64,000 nucleotides of DNA from assembly GCA_022495005.1 (NCBI GenBank), contig JAGYXB010001862.1, positions 310,001 through 374,000 of the forward strand, written 5' to 3'. The DNA is from Rhyacophila brunnea (Eukaryota > Arthropoda > Insecta > Trichoptera > Rhyacophilidae). Below, one piece after another: positions 36,130-47,565 of the stretch (the first letter of the stretch is position 1; every line of letters begins with the position of its first letter). The notes under the pieces are model-generated. The model was not told where the DNA came from. It ran no database searches and saw only the letters and a list, made by a program, of their open reading frames with translations. Position numbers and translations under genes: made by a program.

Positions 36130-36250
36130 GAATTCCGAGAAGGCACGTGGTATCTAGCATAGCATACTGTCTTGATAATATGTTCCGAAGACCACTGGTC
36201 AGTTGGACATAGTCCGTTACCTGGGCGGGTGACTAGGAATTATATCTCCG
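36130..36250 (+). other. Weak 5S rRNA-like segment
   Basis: GTTACCTGGGCGGGTGACTAGGAAT at 36218-36242 resembles the 3' half of 5S rRNA around 'GTTAGTACTTGGATGGGTGACCGCCTGGGAAT'. GTTCCGAAGACCACTGGTC upstream sits roughly where the middle of 5S would be. Overall similarity is low; it could be a 5S-derived SINE fragment or chance. Confidence 0.22.
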
Positions 36251-39200
36251 ACCTTTACCTTTTCGCTGTATCAATTATTGTAGGTACGTCTTAACTTTAT
36301 TAAACAACATTCTCTACCAAAAGTTATATTATTATAAGTCCTGCCCTTTACTGCATCCCGTAATAAACAGACGCTTTTTTGAGGCCTCGTCATATAGACG
36401 TATCATTATTAGCGGTTTAAAAAATCATTGAAAGTGAAAGTTATTTATATTATAAGTTATCTTAATATACTTATAATAATTATGTAAGTACTTAGACATA
36501 TAATCTTATTAGCAGATAGGAATAAAATAATTTCATTATTAATATGTAAGGTGTGACGTCATCACAAAACTTTATAGTCATACTCGTATATCGTTTTAAT
36601 GCTTTTCACATTTCCATACAGTCACAGCTTAACTACTTGAAGAGAGTGTTATAAATTCACTCTCCCTCCCTCTCCCTCACTCATTCATTTGATGGAGTGC
36701 CAAACATACTTCTGGCAAAATAATCAAGTGTTTCATCACACCTTCGTATTTCCTGCCTTATTCGTGGAGGGCGCAGGGGAGATATTTCAAAATCAAACGG
36801 CGGAAAATATGACCGTATAATTATGGAGAGTATTACGATGTAATTCGTAGGGGAAGATTAAAATATTATACGCGTTAAGTAAATATTCGTCTGAATATTT
36901 GTCGTGTTAGATAATAACACAATTGTTGCCAAGAAAGGGGGAGTAAAAATAAGGGTGTCTTCCTACTGCGTGGAAAATTCAAATAATTGTTTTGATTAAA
37001 AACTTGAACAAGTTTTACGTAAAAAAACATATATGGTACATATGCATTAGAGATACATACGGAATATAATTACGAAATTAATAGGTAAACAGATACGAAT
37101 AAAGAAAGAAGAAATATACAATGGTTGGGTTATTACCATTTATTAATTACTTAGAAGTATTTAATTAAAACTAATATTTGTGCCATCGGAGGGTATTCCA
37201 AATATCGCAAAAGTCTGATACAAATATTACATTTAATTAGTATGAGACATCATAAGCGGACTAACAGGTTAAAGGGAAAGAGCCATAGAGGTATTAAATA
37301 AAAAGAGGCGTAAGTGCTCGGCTTTCTCATACAACTGAATGAAGCAGGCCAACAATTGCCGTCAACTTACGAGAAATAGCGACGCGATAAAAAAATTCAG
37401 GGCGTCACGGGGAATTTACTTTGGTCATTATAAAGTACCCATATAATATAATGTTAAGGTGGAAATTTTGACGCAATTTGATTACCAGCCCGCCCCACCA
37501 TACTTTTTCACCATACTTTCATATAACCTGCCGCCCCTAGAAAAGAGCTTTCACTAGATGATGTATGGTTTCTGAGGTATTTCAAAATATTGTGTTATCA
37601 ATAATCTAATATCCTTAAATATTGTGTGTATTCAATATCAAATAAAAAAAATAGTTTAATAATGTTTGAATGTTAAATAAATACTTACAATAATTGATAT
37701 AACAATACGTATTTCATTTTGAATACACATTTATATGGTCTTAAATTCTTTAATGCGGAGAAAGTAGGTACTTATATATTCATCCCCTTTTAAAACTTGA
37801 TAAATTTCGTGGAAACACAGTTTTCTTTTTTGTTACGCAATAATCTCTGTATGACAATGTGTTTGACGAATTATAAACACCCTCCTATTTTCCCCAAGGA
37901 GAAAGTATTATAATAATAAAATGCTCATATCAAGTAGGGGGCTGTAAGTATTACGTGTTACATATTTATTCAGCTATTTTAATATGTTTGACATGCGTAT
38001 AATGGAGATTTGTTTTACCAACACATTGGCATTTATTACAGAATAAAGTTTCATACTATTAATACAGTCGGAGATGTGCTTTAACGTTTTATAAAAAAAT
38101 AATATTAATAATTATTAAAACCGGTATAATGTGACTGTCAAATATTTGTTTCTTTATGGGTGGAGCCTAAATGGAAAAAAAAAACAGTAGTTAAAAGGTT
38201 ATCCGAGTATATAAATAAATAAAAATAAGAAGAGGTCGTGAGGACTCAAATGGTTTATGAAGTCTTAATAAAATTTATGAAGGAACTCTTATAGGCATTC
38301 GATCACTAGGATAAATGGAAATTATGTCATGAGGTATTCAGAGATGTTAAGTGTTACCGACTGAGAAGAGAGAGAGAGTGAGAGCTCGGGACAGAGATTC
38401 CCGGATGATGATTGTGCAGTCAGTCGTGAACCTGAATGATCTATAGCGTTAGGTCATGTAAGTAATTAGTAAATAAGGAAGTTTGATAGGTATTGCGTGG
38501 AGTTTTTTTTTATAATTGAAATGCTTAAACATTTACGGAAGCAGATGAACAGCATTATTTTGAATGGAGAAACAGGAAAGAAAGCTTTTAATTTCCGTTA
38601 ATAGTGGTCAAATGTAATAAGTAGTAATGTGGAGTATTTGAAGAGCATGTGATGTAACAGTGGCATTGCATGCAGCGCTGTGACGTAGAAGACTCGACAA
38701 TATGAAAGTCGCACTATATGTGCGAAAGTCAATTAAATGAATACTTATTAGATAATTTTATTAAGGCACCTCAGCTGAGGCATGGTCTAAAAAGATCGTG
38801 ACTGGGCGATGCCTGGATTGTGCAAATGACGCGAGCCGAACGAAATATAATTTGTCATAAAAATTCAACATGCGTCCTTTTTATGTTATGTTTATTATTA
38901 TATTCTTAATAATAATAGTATATCAATTGACGTGTTTTCTTTTTCAAGTACATGCGGAACGTTTTTTAGTCATCTTTACACGATTTAAGAATATATTCCT
39001 CCAACGCTATCACAAAAAAAATTTACGTGCAAACAGGTCGACTATCGCTCTCCGAATGGCAACGCGGCATAAATTTCGTTCCACATAGTGTTGAAAATTA
39101 TTTGCCGTTTCACTTATGTACGCTCTTAAGCAGCTTATCGACGAATTTCAGGTAAATATGGCATTATCTTTCACAAAGGACTTTTATATAAAAATATGTG

Positions 39201-41323
39201 TATTTTTTAATACGTATGTATGCATTTAGTCCTATTATGATTTAGTGAAACATACTGATGTATTAATTTCTTTCCACGTACAGTTAACAATTATTTGCCG
39301 TTTCACTTATGTACGGTCTTAAGTATCTCAATTTTATTTTGAAACAGTTTTTGAATATCATGTTTGCCGAATACTTTTTTCTGATAGGTACCTACTTAGG
39401 TAGGTACCATAAAATGATGATTAAAAACTAATACGAGAAATAAAAAAAATCTGTTTAATGCGCTCGTATATGAAAAGACAGGGTGACACTTTTTTGTAAT
39501 AAAGTGATAATAAAGCCCGTATCACACCGGACGCGATTGCGAATCATATTTTTGTAGGCATTAGGCGCTTATAATAAATATTGTGTAAGGCGAGCGCTGG
39601 CGCGTTAGGGTGTCGCAGACCCCACTTGTTTGATGACGCCTACACAAAGAAGCGAAAGGCTTTACGGTGACAAGTGCGCATTTAATTTGATCGTGTGTAA
39701 ATAAATAGGGCGACACTAACACATTTGCAATCGAGATGTTTGACCCATCAGAACCATCAAACACACAATTTTAAAAACCTCAGCTGCATAATATAATATA
39801 TTGGAAAAAAAATATAGGTAGTACAAAAGTTTGACTGACACCCCGGGTGTTTCAAATTTCATCAAGGAAAGGTAACCAATATATATATATATATTTTAAA
39901 TTAATATAATTATTGTAATACTTACATGATTTTATAATTAGCAGCAGAAGTAATCCGAATTTTAAAAATATAATATTACACTACTTGTATATATATATAT
40001 ATATTATATGTATGATTTTTATAAAAAATATTTGCATATCCAAATCATGAATCTTTCACTAATTCATAGCGCATAATATTAAAATCATTTGATGCCCTAA
40101 TGATAAGTCCTTTTATGCCCAGTTCGAGCAATAGCGAACGCTAAAAATGGAAAAGAGGGACTATTTAATTATAAAACATAATTCACAAAAATACTTATTA
40201 ATAAATATGCACTTTTGAATAATTATCTATCATAGATACGATATTAAAAAATTGTAACATTTAAATATAGGTATATATTTGGCATTTTTTTGTGAATTGT
40301 GAAATATTAATTCATAATTATTATCAGCTGGGATCGACTGACTGCTTGATACGGGCCTCTACTAGTTTATCTCGCTTCTTAGTCATTTACCATGTAGGTC
40401 CATAATAAAATAATATAACCATTTTGATGGTCCATAGGGTTTTTAAATAGCCCGGTCGCCGCTCAGTGGGCTTTGTGTTTCTACCACTGTATGACTGCAT
40501 TTGTCCAGAAATTATCTATTCATCGAGCGTATCGTAAGAAGGATCGAATAGTTAAGATTATGGAGACAAAAATAAGTTCATATTGGGCATAACGTTGAAA
40601 TACAACCGATTAACCCAATGATAAGGCAGTAGACAAAAGTACGCCATGTTAAAATTGTCGTCAAACTCATGAAATGGTAATTGGTTTGACATATTGCTCG
40701 GTGAATGGATACTCATTAGACAAATACAGCTATACAGTAGTACATAAAATACACTAAATAGTCCTTCTAAAATCCGATCAATGACGGACTGATTGAGTTC
40801 GGATGAAGTATATAGCAGTAAAAAATTAAGATTGAAAATTTGCAACGAATTCTAGGAAATTCTGAGTACTTGACATATTTGCTTAAAATTATTATAATCA
40901 GAATTGTTGATTATCTAATAAAAATGATTTTTTTTATGTTTTTTACAGCTTTTATTTATCATTAATTTGTGAAGAATTAAGATGGTTCTGGAAGTGTTAA
41001 AATATATTACAAAATAAATGACAGTAGGCATATAAATATTTTCGGCATTGTCACATTTACATTGAAATATATAGCAGTTATTTGAGCCCCCGTCTCACTA
41101 ACACAATCTAGTGTCTTTATTATTTATTACGTCACGGATGTAACTGTCATACATTTTGTATGTGTATTTCATATGCGTCCTCCAAAATTTTCCAAGGAGG
41201 ATTCAAATTAAACTGCAAACGTGAAAATAATTAATTAGTATGATGGGAACAAGTTTATAAAGTTTGATGTTGATAACGACTGCTCAGGTTCATTTCAGCC
41301 GCGAGAGAGTATTTGCATATTGT
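36251..41323. other. Non-coding stretch
   Basis: Contains a CT/CCCT-rich patch at 36655-36690, a GC-richer patch at 36760-36900 and another at 37300-37540. AT dinucleotide runs lie at 39876-39893 and 39990-40010, and GA-rich DNA near 38366-38390. No gene was recognised; frames at 38870-39088, 39561-39764 and 40558-40845 have no known domain. Confidence 0.5.
39080..39323. repeat. Direct repeat pair 193 bp apart
   Basis: AATTATTTGCCGTTTCACTTATGTACGCTCTTAAG ends at 39130 and recurs with one change ending at 39323. Both are preceded by a TTCCAC word. The spacer is AT-rich. Either a local duplication or two copies of a short repeat. Confidence 0.8.
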
Positions 41324-41334
41324 AATGTCATGTA

Positions 41335-41577
41335 ACGCCCACGGTGGCCGCGCGGCTTAAGCGTTGGACTATAACGCCGTGGGTCCCAGGTTCGAATCCT
41401 TGGTCTGGCAAGTACACAATGACATATTGTTTTTCAATTTGTGGGTGTCAGGGTATGGACCTAATAGGTTGAGCAATTGGCTGACATCCATTTATCGTAA
41501 AAAACAAAATCTGTCAATACAAACCTCTACTCTGTGGAGGCCCATATGATCCTATTAGGATCGGACATGGTCAAAAG
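41335..41577 (+). mobile_element. SINE family A, full length with target duplication
   Basis: The element begins CCCACGGTGGCCGCGCGGCTTAAGCGTTGG (box A region), with GGTTCGAATCC (box B) at 41389-41399. The body then carries GGGTATGGACCTAATAGGTTGAGCAA, GGCTGACATCCATTTATCG, CCTCTACTCTGTGGAGGCCC and CCTATTAGGATCGGACATGG. It is flanked by AATGTCATGTA at 41324-41334 and 41578-41588. A tRNA-derived, pol III-type promoter is clear. The 3' tail is a short A-rich end, so it is probably mobilised by a LINE of unknown type. Other copies are at 46889 and, 5'-inverted, at 13921. Confidence 0.93.
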
Positions 41578-41588
41578 AATGTCATGTA

Positions 41589-42122
41589 TTAAGTACCTAG
41601 AGAATTCTGAAGACAGGTATCTGCAGAGAGAACAGTGTGAACATATTATTATCTTAGTATTGTAGTATAGTGTTTTACGAGGATTACTTGTTAGGCACTT
41701 GCGAAAACAAATTACTACATTTTTATTGTACCGCAATTCGCAATACGTGAATATCGCAATTAACCTAATTTAGTTATATATTTTTCAGAAATGTTTTCAA
41801 ATTATATGCATTATTCAACAAAAGAATGTTACATTCTAAAATCTTATGAAGTATTCGTTCAATAAAAAAATGGTTTATTAAATCGTTAGGAAATGCAAGT
41901 ACGTTATAACCAAAATTTGGAGAGATCCTGAGTCAAGTATATGTTTAATTAGAGACCTTCACTATTGCCGTCTAAAACAATTCGATGAAGTGCCAAATTA
42001 TTAGGTCATGATATTGTGTTTGCAATAAGAAAATTGCATACAACAGGTCTTGTTTTAGTCTATCTCATTTTTTTTACAATACAAATATTGTAACCACTTA
42101 ATATATAAACAGTCACTCTATT
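41589..42122. other. AT-rich stretch with family C tail
   Basis: ACATTCTAAAATCTTATGAAGTATTCGTT at 41831-41859 matches the tail of the repeat at 26808-26836; AAAATTTGGAGAGATCC at 41922 also has a counterpart at 26980. No head or coding region. Confidence 0.5.
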
Positions 42123-42492
42123 AATTGAAGCGCCTAGTTTCAAAAGCTCCTAAAACGATTTTAGGTAGTTTTGAGAAAAAATCATATCTGTCAAATCTGT
42201 GAAATGTATGTATTTATTTTTTATTTCGCTACATTCTAAAGAGTATTTTGGTTTTCCATTTTAGGGGTATTTGAAAAGCACACTCAACCATTTTAGCGGA
42301 TTTTGAAATATACCCTAATTTTTGATCATATATGTATCGCGTATTGACGGTTTTTGGCGTTGTTTAAAGTTCAATTTTTGGCCGTCATATAGATAGGACA
42401 TAGGTAACAAAAATATCCATCTAAGTACATTATCTAACCCAAAAAAATTCAAAAACCGTTTTAGGGGCTTTTGAAATTAGGCGCTTCAATTT
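42123..42492. mobile_element. Terminal-inverted-repeat MITE, 370 bp
   Basis: AATTGAAGCGCCTAGTTTCAAAAGCTCCTAAAACG at the left is mirrored by CGTTTTAGGGGCTTTTGAAATTAGGCGCTTCAATT at the right (one-base differences, arms of about 35 bp). The interior includes further weaker versions such as TTTTAGGGGTATTTGAAA (about 42262-42280) and TTTTAGCGGATTTTGAAATA. No frame. Flanks are AT-rich. Confidence 0.85.
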
Positions 42493-43945
42493 TAAGTACG
42501 CCTTTGGTGTGTGTGTGATCCGAGTCGATCCGTATCAGGTGTTTGTCACAGTATTATAAGAAGATTCATTTTCAGATAATTCACTTTGCTACCGTAAAAG
42601 TGCGTGAAATTGGTACGCGCATGTTTTACGCGAGGGTGGGCCACGAACCCTTTGTCGCTAAATATGATTTAGCATTTTTTTCCGCTGTCAATTTTAGCTC
42701 TATTTATACAGTAATCAGCTTATAAGATATGACAATGCAGTTAAAAGGATTTTTAATTTCAATATGTATTATTCTCCAAATTTTAAAATTGTAGTTATAT
42801 TATATAAGTAGGTGTTTAATATTTTTTTTGGTAAGTATATTATTTATTATATTACATTTTTTTATTCAATACCTTCTGAATATACATAAGGTCTAAGAAT
42901 GTTATATTCTTAATTATAGAAAAAAACAAAATTTTGAAAAACGTCAGAAGCACTAGTATGTAGATAAGCACACAAAGAATCTAACAATATTTTAAGATAT
43001 TTACATTAGGTACCATGTTTTTGTACCAATGTTTCATAACCAGTGAGCTTTCATTATTTAATATTCCTATGATGTGTTTTCATTGTAAGCATTTCATAAT
43101 AAAAATAAATAAATACAAAAAACTTAAAATATATTCAAACAAGAGTGTGTCAATACCTATGTGTCAATAAATTAGTCAAAACAAATACTGATTATGAGTT
43201 GAATAAATTCAATATATTTTTTTATATGTTCACAATATAACAATGCAGTACAGTGCTCAACTAAGCGCCAAAGATCCATATACGTTGCATATTTTAGTGC
43301 AAAAAAAATGTTGTGTATTGCACACAAAGATCGTTTAGTATGATCGCGCGGTAGACTGAAATTGCAGCACGCACTCTCAACTCTTGCGCCGCGATATGCC
43401 TTGCATAATATGGACAAATATTTTTACGACATTTAAAAATGATAATTTATTTGATGAGTTATTAAGAAGTCGGCGCATTCATCTCTTGTATATTTGATGC
43501 CCATGAAGCAATACGAAAGAATGCAATTAGAATCGTTCACCAGCAATAAAGTAATTTTATATCATTTTCATTGCCACAGATGAGAATAGGTAGTCTATAA
43601 AATATGACAAAAGATAGAATGTGCCTACTAAATGAATAGGAACCTACTCCAAAATAATACAGAATAAAGTTTAAAATATCATATTTTGTATTAGCGGTCC
43701 TTCCAGACTTTGTTTGCAAGGAATACGGAAAAGAGGTAGAGAATGAAGAGATAAATTGATTCGTATAATATTTTTTTTTTCACCTCAAATTCTTGCAAAT
43801 TATTTAAGCATAACTTATCCGATTTCAAGGCGTGCGTTTCTCAAATACCGCCTCACCTCATATTGTTGTTGCAATTGCTTTATTTTCGAGAAGTAACTTT
43901 CAAGATAGGAGAATCGAGATAGCAGTATGCTGAGTTGGTGCCGCC
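42493..43945. other. AT-rich non-coding stretch
   Basis: No gene recognised; frames at 42543-42725 and 43172-43417 have no domain. TAAGCATTTCATAATAAAAATAAATAAATAC near 43087 looks like a retroelement 3' tail but has no body. Confidence 0.5.
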
Positions 43946-43959
43946 AATGTAGGTACATA

Positions 43960-44147
43960 GGCGGCTCTCGTGGTGCAGTGCGTAAGGCGCTTGCCTTCCA
44001 CCCGAGAGTTTCTGGGTTCGATTCCCGGTCAGGACACACAATATTTACGTGTTTTTTTCAAAGCCTGGGTGTTTGTGATTGTTCAAAATTACTAACAACC
44101 ACCTTGTACGAAAAAACAAGGACATGGTTATTAATAATTCAAAAAAA
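43960..44147 (+). mobile_element. SINE family B (tRNA-Gly-like head), copy 1
   Basis: Box A TGGTGCAGTGCGTAAGGCGC and box B GGTTCGATTCC (44015-44025) are well kept. The loop CTTCCAC in the anticodon position gives TCC, so the head derives from a tRNA-Gly(UCC)-like gene. The body has AAAGCCTGGGTGTTTGT, TTACTAACAACCACCTTGTACG and AAGGACATGGTTATTAATAATT, then an A-run. It is flanked by AATGTAGGTACATA at 43946-43959 and 44148-44161. Very similar to the copy at 59335, indicating recent activity. Confidence 0.95.
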
Positions 44148-44199
44148 AATGTAGGTACATACCTAGTCTATAAGCTGTGTTCTATCTCCCTATCCTATG

Positions 44200-44340
44200 C
44201 ATATCGCATGAAATCCTTAAAGTATCGGACAAATCGTCAAATAAGGCTTCAAAATTATGTAACTAGATTATCTACAACGTTTAAGGAATGTCCAGGATCA
44301 TGCTTTGAAAATAGCATAAAAGCTCCATTTTGACGTACGC
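44200..44340 (+). repeat. Dispersed repeat D, copy 1
   Basis: AAGGCTTCAAAATTATGTAACTAGATTATCTACAACGTTTAAGGAATGTC and GCATAAAAGCTCCATTTTGACGTACGCTGAGCAT correspond, in the opposite orientation, to 48085-48195. Nature unknown; no frame with a known domain. Confidence 0.75.
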
Positions 44341-44690
44341 TGAGCATTTACCTCCTTAAGATATGATCGTATTACGTGGGCAGCTCAAAATTATTGGTTG
44401 ATATTAGATCAGATAATTCCCTTAAAGTCGAATTTAATGAAAGAAGTCTTGCAGAATTTTGGATAAGGTGACAGCAAGAATATCCGTTAATCGCAAAAGC
44501 AGCATTGTTAATCATAATTCCTTTTGCGTCAACATACCTACCTATACACAACAGCATTTTCATCATTACTGGTAATAAGAAATAAACACAGGTCGTGCCT
44601 TTCAACGGAGACTTTGGAGCAAACCCTGTGAATTAGCATTTCAAACATTGTACCGGATATTGATTTATTACGTAAACATAATATGTAATC
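44341..44690. other. Non-coding stretch
   Basis: Nothing recognised between repeat D and the hAT end. Confidence 0.5.
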
Positions 44691-44699
44691 ACCCCCTTT

Positions 44700-44864
44700 C
44701 ATTGAATTTGAAGTTTTTTTTTGTGCTAAATGTTCTAATATTTTTTAATAAAAATGTACTCAATGTTAAAAAGGTCACTAAAGACTATTTTTTTTCGGGA
44801 GGGGCCTTGGATTTATTATTTCTGATTTAGGGGGCCGTGGTATGAAAAAGTTTGAGAAGCACTG
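44700..44864 (-). mobile_element. hAT end fragment (CAGTGCTTCTCAAACTTTTTCATACC)
   Basis: Read on the minus strand the segment starts CAGTGCTTCTCAAACTTT at 44864 and continues with CATACCACGGCCCCCTAAATCAG, a familiar hAT terminal pattern. No matching opposite end or transposase was found, so this is a solo end. Confidence 0.6.
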
Positions 44865-44975
44865 ATTTAGATTATATCATATTATGTACACCTAAAAAGA
44901 AATGGCACGCGCCACAAATTAAAAAATAAATCGGCTTATTTTGGCACGTCGATCAAATCCTATTTGCCATTCCTG

Positions 44976-45281
44976 TGGGTCTATTCTATACTTATCGAAC
45001 ACTAAATTGATAAATAGTATCAAACTTAGGGTAGGTTTGTATCAAAATATTAGCACTTATTGTAACAATTACACGAAGCCGGTTTTTATTGTTGCAATAA
45101 GTGCGATATTTTAACAGCAGCAAGATAGGTGCTGTTAAAATATAGCACTTATTGCAACAATAAAAACCGGCTTCGTGTAATTGTTACAATAAGTGCTAAT
45201 ATTTTGATACAAACCTACCCTAAGTTTGATAATATTTTTCACTTTATCATTTTAGCGGTCGATAAGCATAGAATAGACCCA
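44976..45281. mobile_element. Near-perfect 306-bp palindromic element
   Basis: The left arm TGGGTCTATTCTATACTTATCG...TTTTAACAGCAGC (44976-45121) is mirrored by the right arm GGTGCTGTTAAAA...CGATAAGCATAGAATAGACCCA (45128-45281), with a centre of only a few bases (AAGATAG). The inner arms, including GAAGCCGGTTTTTATTGTTGCAATAA, pair almost completely; the outer parts have a small asymmetric gap (TTTATCATTTTAG on the right). A single half of it occurs at 34190. Confidence 0.92.
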
Positions 45282-45479
45282 CTGGCCTAGGTGATATTAT
45301 ACATTTGCCTACTGGTGCAATATAATACGGTATTTTTGTTTCAATGCAGTTGTGACCTTAAATTTATTTAATATAACCAGGTAGTAAGTAGGTACCTAAT
45401 ATTCTAATGACATGTTGCCATTGTCCACCGCAAAGTATGTTTGTCGGTTGACCAAATCACATTGATTGTCTACATCGGC

Positions 45480-45790
45480 GTGAAGGGCTGCAATACACGT
45501 AGGCGGATTTGATCGCCCAGGGCGGGCGGAGGCCCCGCGATTAGAGACGCGCCGCCCAGACGGATGAGTCGGGGCCCCGCTCTGACGCCGGGGATTACCG
45601 CCCCTAATTTGATTTGAATTAATGTTTCGGACACCCTGATTTATTGTCGAATCTTCCGATGGTCCAAATAAACTTTTCTTCCACCCCCTCCGCGGAGCCG
45701 AGGAACCGATACCTCCCGCTGAGCTTCGATCTAAAATTTAATATCGTTTGCAATCGTGTATCAGGTCGTAGGGAGTTAGGGGGGTAGATA
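45480..45790. other. GC-rich unique island
   Basis: Strong local GC rise with GGCGGGCGGAGGCCCCGCG, GACGCGCCGCCCAGACGG and CCTCCGCGGAGCCGAGG words. It has no open frame of note and no repeat match. AATTAATG and similar homeodomain-type cores sit at its edge (CCCCTAATTTGATTTGAATTAATG). It may be a regulatory island or CpG-type promoter region of a gene outside the visible features. Confidence 0.35.
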
Positions 45791-46888
45791 GATTAAGCAT
45801 TGTGAAATGGTGTTTATATGAGAACTTTGTACAAAGATATTCAAATATTCAGTCTCTGCATATTATATCCTACGTATAATCGAATCATTTTTAGCTATTA
45901 AATAATAAACAAACTTAATATAGAGTGTTTATTGACAATGGGAATAAAAAAATATTACTCAGTCACATTTAATACTACTTAAAGACGTCAGTGGCGGTTT
46001 TTCGTACCAGGCATACACAAATAATTAATTAAGGAGTCTTCTACAAATTCCGTATTTGGAATTATTCTGAAGGGAGTTCGAATGAAACGATTTTATGTGT
46101 GGTTGTATTGGTAACACGTTCATTACTTTTTTCTTCTGTTGGCAGCCCCGAAAATAAAATGGCGGCTTGCATTCGCGTGGTTTGAAGTCTGTTTCTTTGT
46201 TTACATTTCTCGTGTTTTAATTAAATATTCGTCGTAAATATAATGGTCAATAATTTTCTTTTGACTGCCTACATAAAATTGACGAGAGAGTAACTTTCCG
46301 TGAGATGTTTTCATGCCGGAGAGCGGACCTGTAAATTGGAAAACAAATGTCAAACTAGAATTAATGTGAAGTAATCTTTAAATTTTAAATGAAACTGTAA
46401 TGCGAATTCACGAGTGGCTAACTTAATCAGTAAACCAGAGCTCCCTTTTTTGCTTCAATTTCTTACATTCAAGCTCCATCTCTAATATATAGGATAATGA
46501 CAACTATACGTACTACAGAAAGTAAAGAAGGCAGCATATACACATACAAATAAAAAAAAAACGTTCGGTTCACAACGCCAAGGGTTTTTAGATTGTATTG
46601 CCTAAAAATTTTCATCGGCGGTTCCGGAAGAAGGAAGAGGAGAAATCTCGAAATTACCTTTCTGATTGTTTTTCGAGATTTCTCAATCACTCTTCACCTC
46701 TAGTATGATGTAACGTATATGTGTTTTGAAAATATAAATATGAGAGTGATAAATAGTAATCTTGTTGAATAATAGTAATTTATACATGTTTACATATTTT
46801 AATGAGTAAGATAATAATAATGTATTTTTTAATTTAATTCTTCATAAAAACGTCAATTCAATACACGTGGTTTGTATATAAGTATTAA
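45791..46888. other. Non-coding stretch with a YY1/Pho-like site
   Basis: AAAATGGCGGC at 46156-46166 matches the YY1/Pho consensus. The minus-strand frame 46469-46690 has no known domain. Confidence 0.45.
46156..46166 (+). promoter_or_regulatory. YY1/Pho-like motif AAAATGGCGGC
   Basis: Exact match to the commonly cited YY1 core. Lies in a less AT-rich patch. A matching site, ACAATGGCGGC, lies at 54963. Single short motifs occur by chance, so this is only suggestive. Confidence 0.3.
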
Positions 46889-47128
46889 TACACCCACGGT
46901 GGCGGCGCAGCATAAGCGTTGGACTATCACGCCGTGGGTCTCAGGTTCGAATCCTGGGTCTGGTAAGTACACATATTGTTTTTCAATGTGTGTATGAGTC
47001 AGGGTATGGACCTAATAGGTTGAGCAAGTGGCTGACATCCATTTCTCGTAAAAAAAACAAAATCTGTTAATACAAACCTCTACCCTGTGGAGGCCCATAT
47101 GATCCTATCAGGATCGGACATGGTCGGA
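46889..47128 (+). mobile_element. SINE family A, full-length copy
   Basis: CCCACGGTGGCGGCGCAGCATAAGCGTTGG, box B GGTTCGAATCC at 46944-46954, then the same body order as at 41335, through CCTCTACCCTGTGGAGGCCC and GGATCGGACATGGTCGG, ending in an A-run. The target duplication is unclear: ATTAATA before and ATTAAATA after the tail is the best candidate. Confidence 0.92.
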
Positions 47129-47194
47129 AAAAAAAATTAAATAATTGTTACAAATTGCAAAGTTTCAAATAAAAACCATGTTTCAAATTAAACT

Positions 47195-47565
47195 TTTTTT
47201 TATCACGAAACGCAGTAGCTTTCTCCTGCCACTCTCGCAAAAAATACCCTTACCGACGTGGCGACAGATAGCTCGTAATCCGCGACTTTCATTTATAATG
47301 ATTATTGCCTTTAGTGCGCCAATTTAAATTCTATCCGAGTTTGTTCATCAACTGTAGCGCCGATTTGTCCGATACAGCAAGACGCGAAAGGGGGGCGACG
47401 GGTGCCAACAGGGGGCCACGTGGTGGTCCGCAGGGGGCAAAGGGGGTTGATTTTTATTTGGAAAAATCACCGCGTTTTAATTTAGCGACTGTGTCTCTCC
47501 CCACTAGATCGATCGCAAGACGTACCTTTCGACGCCGTGCGCGGCATTTATTGCGCTGACATTAA
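47195..47565. other. GC-rich unique island with CTCF-like words
   Basis: The 84-codon plus frame 47305-47559 gives an arginine- and glycine-rich peptide with no domain. The block contains CCAACAGGGGGCCACGTGG and GTCCGCAGGGGGCAAAGG close together. No match to any other part of the window. It may be conserved regulatory DNA. Confidence 0.35.
47398..47450 (+). promoter_or_regulatory. Two tandem CTCF-core-like sites
   Basis: AACAGGGGGCCA and CGCAGGGGGCAA both fit the AGRKGGC core of CTCF-binding sites, about 24 bp apart and in the same orientation, with a CACGTG between them. Flanking positions match the full consensus only in part. Confidence 0.3.

Noticed and set aside
43960..44036. Functional tRNA-Gly gene
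   Set aside because: The sequence continues into a SINE body with A-tail and a target duplication, and the anticodon stem is mispaired.
47305..47559. Arginine- and glycine-rich 84-codon frame as an RNA-binding protein
   Set aside because: Composition follows from the GC-rich DNA, and the frame has no RGG array or other domain.
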